Source: Thermoplasmata archaeon (GTDB lineage: Archaea > Thermoplasmatota > Thermoplasmata > Thermoplasmatales > GCA-001856825). Taken from it: a DNA stretch of 32,878 nt. The notes beneath the pieces were generated by a model that did no database searches, had not been told where the DNA came from, and saw only the letters and a list, made by a program, of their open reading frames with translations. The stretch spans positions 1-32,878 of the forward strand of contig JAGDXP010000007.1 of assembly GCA_023256475.1 (NCBI GenBank). The letters run 5' to 3'. This document shows positions 24,377 through 31,327 of the stretch, in pieces (position 1 is the first letter of the stretch; every line of letters starts with the position of its first letter). The translations under genes were made by a program, and so were the position numbers.

Positions 24377-24517
24377 ATGCCGATTGACGTAGTCTGCGGA
24401 ATGAAGGTCAAGGAGAGTACCCCATTTAAGAGCAATTATAATGGGAAAACGTACTATTTCTGCAATGAGCACTGCAAAATTGAATTCGACAAAAACCCAT
24501 TAAAATACGTAAGGTAA
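24377..24517 (+). CDS. Stand-alone YHS/TRASH-domain mini-protein (putative copper chaperone)
   Basis: 46 aa. The whole protein is one metal-binding YHS/TRASH unit: MPIDVVCGMKV at the start (Cys7), a YYFC at 26-29 (Cys29), and C33 four residues on in NEHCKIEFDKNP. These three Cys are at the same places as in the N terminus of the P-type ATPase that follows 8 nt later (Cys7, Cys29, Cys33). It probably hands copper or another soft metal to that pump, or senses it; this is inference from domain and operon. The upstream TATA box places transcription start near the ATG. Confidence 0.85.
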   Translation: MPIDVVCGMKVKESTPFKSNYNGKTYYFCNEHCKIEFDKNPLKYVR

Positions 24518-24525
24518 ATTGGTAA

Positions 24526-26610
24526 ATGCCCACTGATCCGGTTTGCGGGATGTATGTTCCGGAAACCACCGAATTGAAAACTGTCATAGATGGAAACACC
24601 TATTATTTTTGTTCAAGAAGTTGCCAGCAGAAATTTACTTCCCCTGTCGAGGAACTAAAGAAATTAAAAAAGAGACTTATTGTGGCATGGAGTTTGTCAC
24701 TGCCCATATTTATAATCAATTATTTTTTGCCATCTAATTTGTTCCATGGAATTCAGAATAAGTACCTTGCGATGCTTCTTTTAGCCATACCAGTTCAGTT
24801 TTATTCTGGATTTCCGTTCTATCATGGAGCATATCACTCCTTAAGAAATAAAATTGGAAATATGGATCTGCTTATCTCAATTGGTACTTTGACAGCATTC
24901 ATATTCTCTGCATTCGTAACATTCTATCCACATAGTATTCACTCCTCAAGCGTTTATTTTGATGCATCATCGTTCATTATAACCATGATACTTACTGGAA
25001 ATTATATAGAAAATATAACAAAGGAAAAGGCTGATAATTCCGCTAGGAAGCTTCTTTCTCTTATACCCCAGATCTCCCATTTGATAGATGAAGACGGGAG
25101 TATTCTGGATGTTCATACCGAGGAGCTTGCATCCGGGAATAACATACTTGTGAAGCCTGGCGAATTGATACCGGCCGATGGAATTGTATATGAAGGGATA
25201 TCAGAAGTAGATGAATCCATGTTAACCGGTGAGCAGACACCTTCGCTTAAAACAACTGGAGATTTTGTATCATCTGGAACAAAGAACCTAAATGGCATAT
25301 TGAAAATTAAAGTGAGCAAAACTGGAAAAAACACAACTATCAATCAGATCTATGAACTCATTCAAAGAGCGATCTCAGGAAGAGCCAAAGTACAAAGAAT
25401 TGCAGATGTCTTCTCTGCCTTATTTATTCCTGTTGTCATTGCATCGGCCCTGATATCTGGAATTTTTTGGTATTTGTATCTTTCTCACATAAATTATCCT
25501 TATTACTTGGACATTGCTGTTTTAGCATTTGTTTCAGTAATAGTAATAGCTTGCCCCTGTGCCATTGGATTGGCAGGACCAATAGCCTTGCTCATTTCCT
25601 CTAATTATGCATCTGAAAATGGCATTCTCATAAAGAATACAAGCTCACTGGACAGACTAACCAAGGTAAATAGAATAATATTTGACAAAAGTGGAACATT
25701 AACAGAGCCAGAACCTAATATAGAAAAAATTGTGACTAAAGAGGGTTTTAATGAAGATGATGTATTGAAATTCGCAGCTAGCCTGGAAATATTCTCCAAC
25801 CATCCTGTTGCAAGATCCATTTTCAAGCAAGCTCTTCATAGAAATCTACAGATAATTGAAGCAAAAAACGTTAAGGAAATTCCTGGAGTGGGAATAGAGG
25901 GAGAAATTCAAGGATCCAGAATATCCGTAAAGAGGAAGATAGACCCCTCATCTTCTGAGGTTTTAGTTATATTAGATGATAGATTGATAGGTGAGATATA
26001 TTTATCATATAGAATAAGAGAAAGCGCATTTCCAACAATTACTCATTTAAAAAGAATGGGAATCAAGGTTACAATGGTTACAGGCGACTCTGAGATTGAA
26101 GCTAAAAGGGTTGCAGAAGTGCTTGGAATAGATAAGATTCATTCGCGTGTCCTCCCTGAAGGAAAATCACAGATAATCAAGAATTATCAAATGAATGGCG
26201 ATTATGTAGCATTCGTAGGGGACGGTATAAACGATGCCATTGCCCTTGAAGTGGCAGACGTTGGAATAGCCATGAGTTCAGGTAGCGATATTGCAAAGGA
26301 AAGTGGAGACATAATTTTGGTAAACAACGATTTAAGAAACATAATATTGGTTAGGATCATCTCGGATAAGACCATCGATAAGATTAAACAGAATATTGGA
26401 TGGGCAATAGGGTATAACGCTTTCCTTATCCCAGTAGCTGGGGGCTTACTAGTACCTGTATTTGGTATTGGAATATTTCAAATATTGCCAATTTTAGCTG
26501 CTTTTGCAATGGGAATGAGCTCTTCATCGGTCGTAATTAATTCAATTATGCTGAGGAGGAATATTGAGAAGAAATGGAATCATATAAAAAGCGGTTTAGA
26601 CATTGCATAA
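24526..26610 (+). CDS. copA: P1B-type heavy-metal (copper/silver) exporting ATPase with N-terminal YHS domain
   Basis: 694 aa membrane pump. An N-terminal YHS domain (Cys7, Cys29, Cys33) replaces the usual CxxC HMA domain. Then come membrane helices, the actuator loop with TGEQ at 234-237 (usual TGES, catalytic Glu236 kept), the metal-binding CPC at 343-345, the phosphorylation motif DKSGTLT with Asp387 (usual DKTGT), SNHP with His426-Pro427, hinge GDGIND at 565-570, and helix motifs with YN (630-631) and MGMSSSS (662-668). CPC with these C-terminal helix residues fits Cu(I)/Ag(I) export. It is co-transcribed with the 46-aa YHS protein. The two motif substitutions are conservative; activity is likely. 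Confidence 0.93.
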   Translation: MPTDPVCGMYVPETTELKTVIDGNTYYFCSRSCQQKFTSPVEELKKLKKRLIVAWSLSLPIFIINYFLPSNLFHGIQNKYLAMLLLAIPVQFYSGFPFYHGAYHSLRNKIGNMDLLISIGTLTAFIFSAFVTFYPHSIHSSSVYFDASSFIITMILTGNYIENITKEKADNSARKLLSLIPQISHLIDEDGSILDVHTEELASGNNILVKPGELIPADGIVYEGISEVDESMLTGEQTPSLKTTGDFVSSGTKNLNGILKIKVSKTGKNTTINQIYELIQRAISGRAKVQRIADVFSALFIPVVIASALISGIFWYLYLSHINYPYYLDIAVLAFVSVIVIACPCAIGLAGPIALLISSNYASENGILIKNTSSLDRLTKVNRIIFDKSGTLTEPEPNIEKIVTKEGFNEDDVLKFAASLEIFSNHPVARSIFKQALHRNLQIIEAKNVKEIPGVGIEGEIQGSRISVKRKIDPSSSEVLVILDDRLIGEIYLSYRIRESAFPTITHLKRMGIKVTMVTGDSEIEAKRVAEVLGIDKIHSRVLPEGKSQIIKNYQMNGDYVAFVGDGINDAIALEVADVGIAMSSGSDIAKESGDIILVNNDLRNIILVRIISDKTIDKIKQNIGWAIGYNAFLIPVAGGLLVPVFGIGIFQILPILAAFAMGMSSSSVVINSIMLRRNIEKKWNHIKSGLDIA

Positions 26611-26676
26611 TAGTAGAATATTTAATTCGCTATATGCAATCAAAATTTATGTTAATTGCGAATTTAATATTTCTAA

Positions 26677-26925
26677 ATGGTATGCCTTTTTATTAAATCG
26701 GTGCTGCCTGCAATTGGGGTATTATTGTCCTTAATTAACGATTTAAATTTGAATTTGAATTCCATTTCAGCTATATTTCTTGGTTTAATCCATGATGTAA
26801 TTACTTATGAAGATGATTCTGTTATTAAATCGAATAAACCATTGTACTTCTCATGCGGTATGCTGCCAATATTTTTGGTGACTAATCCTTTAATCATCCT
26901 TTTTATCAATAAAATTGACATATGA
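26677..26925 (+). CDS. Possible small membrane protein, unknown
   Basis: 82 aa, not recognised. It has hydrophobic stretches at about 3-22 (FIKSVLPAIGVLLSLI), about 30-42, and about 57-79 (LYFSCGMLPIFLVTNPLIIL), so probably two or three membrane helices. The ATG at 26677 lies about 29 nt after a TATA-like AATTTATG, in keeping with other leaderless genes here. The region is very AT-rich, which by chance gives hydrophobic frames, so this could be spurious. It lies 66 nt downstream of the copper ATPase on the same strand. Confidence 0.35.
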   Translation: MVCLFIKSVLPAIGVLLSLINDLNLNLNSISAIFLGLIHDVITYEDDSVIKSNKPLYFSCGMLPIFLVTNPLIILFINKIDI

Positions 26926-27040
26926 TTATTGGGTTGCAGCTTACTAAATACAATGATTCAAAAAATAAAAAAAAATGAAATTTGAGATTTGTTTTGACCC
27001 ATGGACAATTAATAGTTAAGAAATTACCACTGGGAGATAA

Positions 27041-27280
27041 ATTCTAACCACAACATTCGTTCAGCCATTTTTAAAATCCAATTATAAAGATGTTTGGATT
27101 ACAAATAATTTTGATCAAGATATAATTTTAGAAGCGAACAAGTATACTTCGATTTCTGCTAGGATCACTGAAAAATTGGGAAAATTAGAAAACCTGGATT
27201 AATCCCCAAAAGAAATTATCCGAGGAGTAAATGAAAAGGAAATTAAAAAGGAAAAGAATGAAAGGCTCGTTAATAAATGA
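27041..27280 (+). pseudogene. Possible gene remnant (frame with one internal stop, no standard start)
   Basis: From 27041 the frame reads 53 codons (includes LKSNYKDVWITNNFDQDIIL, then ARITEKLGKLENLD) to a TAA at 27200-27202, then 25 more codons in the same frame (SPKEIIRGVNEKEIKKEKNE...) to a TGA at 27278. There is no ATG or GTG start before it. The residue mix is protein-like rather than the low-complexity output of AT-rich DNA. A second fragment in another frame just upstream reads VLTHGQLIVKKLPLGDKF (about 26983-27043). The family was not recognised; chance frames cannot be excluded. Confidence 0.3.
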
Positions 27281-27375
27281 AAAAAAGTTAATCCCATCAA
27301 ATCAAAATACACGTTTACCAACAACGTTGATTTTAGATTTATTAGCCCTTTTTAAATAATATTTATTGAAAAAGT

Positions 27376-27406
27376 TGTCTTTCATGAAGTTCTGCCATCA
27401 AAGACA
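27376..27406. repeat. Inverted repeat with 11-bp arms
   Basis: TGTCTTTCATG (27376-27386) and CATCAAAGACA (27396-27406) are reverse complements except for one base, with a 9-nt loop. As RNA this would form a strong hairpin on either strand. No second copy of either arm was noticed in the window. A structured RNA, a terminator between opposing remnants or the trace of a mobile element are all possible. Confidence 0.6.
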
Positions 27407-27424
27407 GTATAACTGATAGTGTGT

Positions 27425-27619
27425 TTACCACTTATATCGCCCTTCAAAACCCTTGTCCCTCCAATTAATTTTGGCCTTTTACTTCAAATTTCTATTAGAA
27501 CAGACGCCCACTATATTCTTTATCCCTTCCTTTCTAAGTCTCATCAAATGAAATACCTCTATACTCCTTATCTTCTTCACCACAATATTATAATCCAATT
27601 CATATATATTCTTATTCAT
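27425..27619 (-). pseudogene. Possible gene remnant or very small protein
   Basis: An ATG at 27619 opens a 46-codon frame (MNKNIYELDYNIVVKKIRSI..., ending CSNRNLK) to a TAA at 27479-27481. The same frame goes on for 17 codons (KAKINWRDKGFEGRYKW) to a second TAA at 27425. The composition is basic and plausible for protein. No promoter or ribosome binding site is evident, and tRNA-Ala lies just upstream. Either a 46-aa protein or a decayed fragment. Confidence 0.25.
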
Positions 27620-27660
27620 AAGAGAGTTGTAAATCAGCTACTCCTTAGTACTATGCCTAA

Positions 27661-27732
27661 TGGACCGGTCGGGATTTGAACCCGAGGCCTCCTGCTTGCG
27701 AAGCAGGCGATCTTCCGCTGATCTACCGGCCC
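27661..27732 (-). tRNA. tRNA-Ala (anticodon CGC)
   Basis: Acceptor arms GGGCCGG and CCGGTCC pair with the G3:U70 wobble that identifies alanine tRNAs. The anticodon stem is CCTGC/GCAGG with loop TTCGCAA (anticodon CGC, reading GCG). The T-arm GGGTTCAAATCCC and discriminator A73 are present, with no encoded CCA. A TATA-like AAATATTTTAATA lies about 20-35 nt upstream on the minus strand. Confidence 0.95.
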
Positions 27733-27772
27733 TCTTGGAGTATAGTAAGATTATTAAAATATTTTAGTAGTT

Positions 27773-28675
27773 TCAAATCTTCATGCTGGATTTTTTCTTT
27801 ATCTCACTGTCCTCTGATTCGTAGGAATAGTAACCTATCAAATCATAAAATTCCTTTCTTGTCATGATTTTATCCAGCATATTCCTCTGTGTACCTTCCC
27901 TCAGCAGTGTAGAATATATGAATTCCATGGTCTTAAGGGAAGCTCGGAAAGCCGTGAGTGGGAATATTACTATCTTATAACCAATCTCTTCTAATTCTTT
28001 GGAAGATAGCAAGGGGCTTTTTCCAAATTCTGTCATATTGGCTAACAATGGGGCATCCAGTTCCCTTGCAAATTTTTTAAACTCATCTATGTTCTCCAAG
28101 GCCTCTGGAAATATGGCATCTGCACCAGCATCGATATAAGCCCTTGCCCTGCTTATGGCAGCATCCAGCCCCTCAACAGCCCTTGCATCTGTCCTGGCGA
28201 TAATCATGAATTCCTTATTCTTTCTCACTGATGTTGCAGCAATGATTTTTTCAACCATTTCCTGCTTACTTATTAATTCCTTTCCGTTCAGATGACCGCA
28301 TTTTTTTGGAAGGATCTGATCTTCTATGTGAATTGCGGAAACCTTGGCGGCTTCCATTTCTACCACTGTTCTTTCCACGTTAAGAACTTCTCCAAACCCA
28401 GTATCGACATCCACTATCAGTGGCAATTTAGAAATTCTCGTAATTTTCCTGGCTTCATCAACTACCTCGGTTAGTGTTGTAAGAGATAAGTCTGGTAACC
28501 CCATATTACCTGCTACACCTGATCCCGAGAGATAGATAGCTTTGAAACCCTGCCTTTCTGCGATTATGGCACCCATGGCATTAAAAACGCCCGGGGCCAC
28601 AACAATGCCACCCTCCTTTATTAATTTTCTAAGATAGGATGGACCAAGGTTCTCATTGCTTCCCAGCGGATGCAT
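27773..28675 (-). CDS. prpB: Methylisocitrate lyase
   Basis: 300 aa cytosolic enzyme of the PEP mutase/isocitrate lyase family. It splits 2-methylisocitrate to pyruvate and succinate, the last step of the methylcitrate cycle for propionyl-CoA. Visible: the active-site loop KKCGH at 124-128 with Cys126, metal-binding VDVDTGFG (Asp89, Asp91), HIEDQ (about 116-120) and IARTDA. The start codon lies inside prpD (23-nt overlap), so the two are co-translated. prpC (2-methylcitrate synthase) is not in the window. Confidence 0.93.
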   Translation of the reverse strand: MHPLGSNENLGPSYLRKLIKEGGIVVAPGVFNAMGAIIAERQGFKAIYLSGSGVAGNMGLPDLSLTTLTEVVDEARKITRISKLPLIVDVDTGFGEVLNVERTVVEMEAAKVSAIHIEDQILPKKCGHLNGKELISKQEMVEKIIAATSVRKNKEFMIIARTDARAVEGLDAAISRARAYIDAGADAIFPEALENIDEFKKFARELDAPLLANMTEFGKSPLLSSKELEEIGYKIVIFPLTAFRASLKTMEFIYSTLLREGTQRNMLDKIMTRKEFYDLIGYYSYESEDSEIKKKSSMKI

Positions 28676-29993
28676 TCCCCATTACCTCTAATAATTCTGA
28701 AGCATCATGAGCCTCAAAGTCCCTCACAATTTTAATAACTTCGTCCACGAATGTATCATTCCTGGTAACCCTGAAACCCTTTTCCTTGAGATTGTCCCAA
28801 GAATATGGATTTCTAAAGTGACCTAAGGGTACGTCCACTTCCTCAGTCCAAGTTCCTTTGTCTGTCTTTATTGTAATCTTGCATGGAAGGAATTCTGGGT
28901 ACATCCTATTGAATTCCTCGGTCACCTCGAATTTCATTAATTTCATGAGCTTAAGTATATTGTTATCACTCAAGAAAGGCTCATAATAGGATTCCGGCTT
29001 CGGAGCTCCATAATTAAGGGTATATGCGATTATGTATGGCATGCTATGATCCGCTGTCTCCTTTGTTTTAGGCGCCCATTTTTCAGGATCCTTTACAATT
29101 ATGTCATATGCAACCTGAAAAGTTTCAACCTCAATTGATTGAATTTCACCCTGTATTTGTTCCTTTAGCTTCAATGCCACTTCCACTGAACTCATGGCAT
29201 GGTACTCAACTGGATAATGCTTTATCATGGTCCTAAGTACCCTATTTCTCTCAAAGTCTAGGTTTAATTCTCCCGAAACTTGCCTGAAGAATCCGCGTTC
29301 CCCTGTAAATATGGGTTGTGGTCCTGTAAAACCATTTTTGGCTATTAAATAAGCGAAAATGCTGTTCCTTCCGGCATTAGCCACTGTACAGCCTTTCCAC
29401 ATACTCAGCTCTCCGACCCTTGTTTGCCTCAACGAAATATTGTTATTTATTGCCAGACTTATCAGATGGGAGAATTTTTCAATGTCCAACTTCATCATGG
29501 AACCAATTCCTGCAGCTGATGAAATTGATATGTAAGTTACATGATCCCAGCCCCTATCTCTTATTGAAGAAGCATCGGAAAACGCCCCAACAACCTGATA
29601 GGCCATGGCAATACCCTTTATGATGTCAGAACCATCCATTCTCTCAGCTTCACCTACTGCAAGTATCGGAGGGATATTGTCGGAGGGGTGCAATGCCTCT
29701 TTAGAAAGGTATGTGTCATTGTAATCTATATATCTGGTCATACAACCATTAAGATAAGATGCTACATCAGAACTAGCCTTATCCCTTGTAAAATATATGG
29801 TAGAATTTAGATTTCCACAACTGGGCAAAAGAGATATCTTAGATATCCTCACAGGTTCAGCATTCATGGCACCATATGCCACAAAAATGGAGTCCACAAT
29901 CCTCTTCTTTATCTCATCAATGGTCTTGAAATCCAGGATTGTGTTCGTTAAATTCTCATTAAAATTGTACATGGACTCTATTACCCTGTCCAT
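28653..29993 (-). CDS. prpD: 2-Methylcitrate dehydratase (MmgE/PrpD family)
   Basis: 446 aa, normal for the family; dehydrates 2-methylcitrate to 2-methylaconitate. Typical segments are IDYNDTYLSKEALHPSDNIP (about 90-108; the family's DxNDTY..HPSD motif), a helical domain with ANAGRNSIFAYLIAKNG, and KHYPVEYHAMSSVEVAL (about 263-279). It is the first gene of a prpDB pair. A minus-strand GGTTTTTATTC (30013-30023) lies about 25 nt before the ATG, giving a leaderless mRNA, and a 15-bp palindrome sits further upstream. Confidence 0.93.
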   Translation of the reverse strand: MDRVIESMYNFNENLTNTILDFKTIDEIKKRIVDSIFVAYGAMNAEPVRISKISLLPSCGNLNSTIYFTRDKASSDVASYLNGCMTRYIDYNDTYLSKEALHPSDNIPPILAVGEAERMDGSDIIKGIAMAYQVVGAFSDASSIRDRGWDHVTYISISSAAGIGSMMKLDIEKFSHLISLAINNNISLRQTRVGELSMWKGCTVANAGRNSIFAYLIAKNGFTGPQPIFTGERGFFRQVSGELNLDFERNRVLRTMIKHYPVEYHAMSSVEVALKLKEQIQGEIQSIEVETFQVAYDIIVKDPEKWAPKTKETADHSMPYIIAYTLNYGAPKPESYYEPFLSDNNILKLMKLMKFEVTEEFNRMYPEFLPCKITIKTDKGTWTEEVDVPLGHFRNPYSWDNLKEKGFRVTRNDTFVDEVIKIVRDFEAHDASELLEVMGNASAGKQ

Positions 29994-30012
29994 ATGGGTG
30001 TAATCTCTCTTT

Positions 30013-30056
30013 GAATAAAAACCAATTGAGAATTAAATTGAGCAAATTAAATTTGC
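30013..30056 (-). promoter_or_regulatory. prpDB promoter with a 15-bp palindrome (possible operator)
   Basis: TATA element GGTTTTTATTC (minus strand, 30013-30023), about 25 nt before the prpD ATG. Upstream, GCAAATT (30042-30048), A, AATTTGC (30050-30056) form a perfect 7+1+7 palindrome centred about 56 nt before the start. That is a usual place for an archaeal activator or repressor to bind. Induction by propionate or its products would be a reasonable guess. Confidence 0.5.
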
Positions 30057-30085
30057 ATAAAATATAATTTAAATTAAATAGTTGT

Positions 30086-31036
30086 TTAGTTGTAATCTAT
30101 TGTAAGTTCACAAATATCTGTCCCATAAAGTGCTATCCTTTCGATATCCTCCAATATCTCCTCAAGCTCCACAGCATTGCTTGATAGCTTTATCTCCTCC
30201 TTCAGCAGGTCTCTTTCTTTCTTGATGTAATCTTTCCTCGAGATAAGTTCATTCGCTTCGTCAATATTCCTCTTGAAATAAGCTTCCACAGATTTCTCAA
30301 ATATATCTATGGCATCATTAATGTATTTCATTATTCCTGGATTTTTGTCCAGAAATTCCTGTTTGGCTATTATATAGATTCTAGTTGCATGATCTGCCAC
30401 TCTTTCCATTATCCTTGAGAAAAGAAGATATGAAAGGGCTTCTTCAGTCTTAATCTTATTCATCTGCAATATGGTGTAATTTTTGAGGGATTCGTTGTAA
30501 AGCCTCTGGATATAGAGATTGAATTTATCCACTTCCGTATCCTTTGACAGAATGTAGTCACCCGGTATTTTATCTCTACTTACCGATTCCTTAACCAGAC
30601 TCCTTACAAGCGTATCTATCCTTCTTATTGCTTTCTCAAAGGTTAGTGTGGGGAGGGAAACAATATCTTCAAGAATTGCCATCCTTTCGTTTTCGCTCAC
30701 CACTTCGAATCCTACAGTCAGGTCAAGAAAATTCTTGATTACATAGCCAAGGGAGCTCTTAGAGTCAGCTCTAACCACAATCTCCTTATATCCCCTTATG
30801 TACCTTGAAAGCATAAGTCTCAAAGAGTTTTCAAGTGTACTGGCTGTAACATCTATTGTTGCAGACTCCTTTACATCCTTCCCCTTATCAAACGGCTCGA
30901 GTATTATGGCTCCCGAATCATTGTAATTCAATGAGACCTTGGAGCCTACCTTAAGGTTGAAATTCTGACACCAAGCCTTTGGTAATGATACCACTAAGGT
31001 GCTTCCTCCTGTTTTCTGTATTTTTCTTATCTCCAC
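30086..31036 (-). CDS. AbrB-domain PhoU-like phosphate regulator
   Basis: 316 aa. An N-terminal SpoVT/AbrB-type DNA-binding domain (MEIRKIQKTGGSTLVVSLPK..., residues 1-50, with GSKVSLNYND and ILEPF) is followed by two helical PhoU repeats (about 110-200 and 205-310) rich in charged residues (VERVADHATRIYIIA-like segment with RxxDHA). The archaeal family controls phosphate uptake. It starts with GTG at 31036, supported by a TATA element 25 nt upstream that is itself a 16-bp palindrome. No phosphate transporter genes are in the window. Confidence 0.9.
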   Translation of the reverse strand: MEIRKIQKTGGSTLVVSLPKAWCQNFNLKVGSKVSLNYNDSGAIILEPFDKGKDVKESATIDVTASTLENSLRLMLSRYIRGYKEIVVRADSKSSLGYVIKNFLDLTVGFEVVSENERMAILEDIVSLPTLTFEKAIRRIDTLVRSLVKESVSRDKIPGDYILSKDTEVDKFNLYIQRLYNESLKNYTILQMNKIKTEEALSYLLFSRIMERVADHATRIYIIAKQEFLDKNPGIMKYINDAIDIFEKSVEAYFKRNIDEANELISRKDYIKKERDLLKEEIKLSSNAVELEEILEDIERIALYGTDICELTIDYN

Positions 31037-31052
31037 AATACCTTAATTCTTC

Positions 31053-31068
31053 TATATATTAATATATA
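31053..31068 (-). promoter_or_regulatory. Palindromic TATA element of the AbrB-PhoU gene (possible autoregulation site)
   Basis: TATATATTAATATATA is a perfect 16-bp palindrome centred about 25 nt before the GTG start. A second, imperfect AT-palindrome lies at about 31083-31099. AbrB-type proteins bind AT-rich palindromes as dimers, so binding by the gene's own product is a plausible inference. The rest of 31037-31327 holds no recognisable gene. Confidence 0.45.
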
Positions 31069-31298
31069 TTTTTTGAACCTCGAATATATTATATATATTT
31101 TGACCGGGTGAAAATGAAGAGATAATTCAAATTAACTCAATGAGATTCATCGGAACTGAAATTTTAATCTTAAATTCCACCATTATTGAAGCTTGAAATA
31201 GGACAAAGCAACTATTGGTTATTCTTGATGAAAGCTAAAAATGTTTTTTATATTATGAGACAAAACTTAAATTTTTTAGTTAAAGAGGAGACATAATG

Positions 31299-31307
31299 AT
31301 TTTAATA
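31299..31307 (+). promoter_or_regulatory. TATA box of the tetraether-synthase-like gene
   Basis: ATTTTAATA, about 25 nt before the ATG at 31328, giving a leaderless mRNA. Confidence 0.45.
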
Positions 31308-31327
31308 TCTCCGTATTTCATAATACC

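Larger units (their letters stand above)
26926..27660. other. Gene-poor region upstream of tRNA-Ala with decayed-looking frames
   Basis: About 735 nt without a convincing intact gene. It contains a plus-strand frame with an internal stop (27041-27280), an inverted repeat of 11-bp arms (27376-27406), and a minus-strand frame with an internal stop (27425-27619). The stretch lies on the 3' side of tRNA-Ala, where mobile elements often integrate, but no copy of the tRNA 3' end is seen within it. No transposase or integrase motif was recognised. Confidence 0.5.

Noticed and set aside
27281-27360. A 40-codon plus-strand frame beginning at about 27230 with GAGGAG just before it
   Set aside because: The ribosome site is only 3 nt from the ATG, the product is a Lys/Arg/Leu-rich low-complexity string, and the frame overlaps the remnant at 27041-27280.
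27419-27679. An 86-codon plus-strand frame
   Set aside because: It runs into the tRNA-Ala gene, is composed of hydrophobic residues typical of AT-rich shadow frames, and has no start signals.
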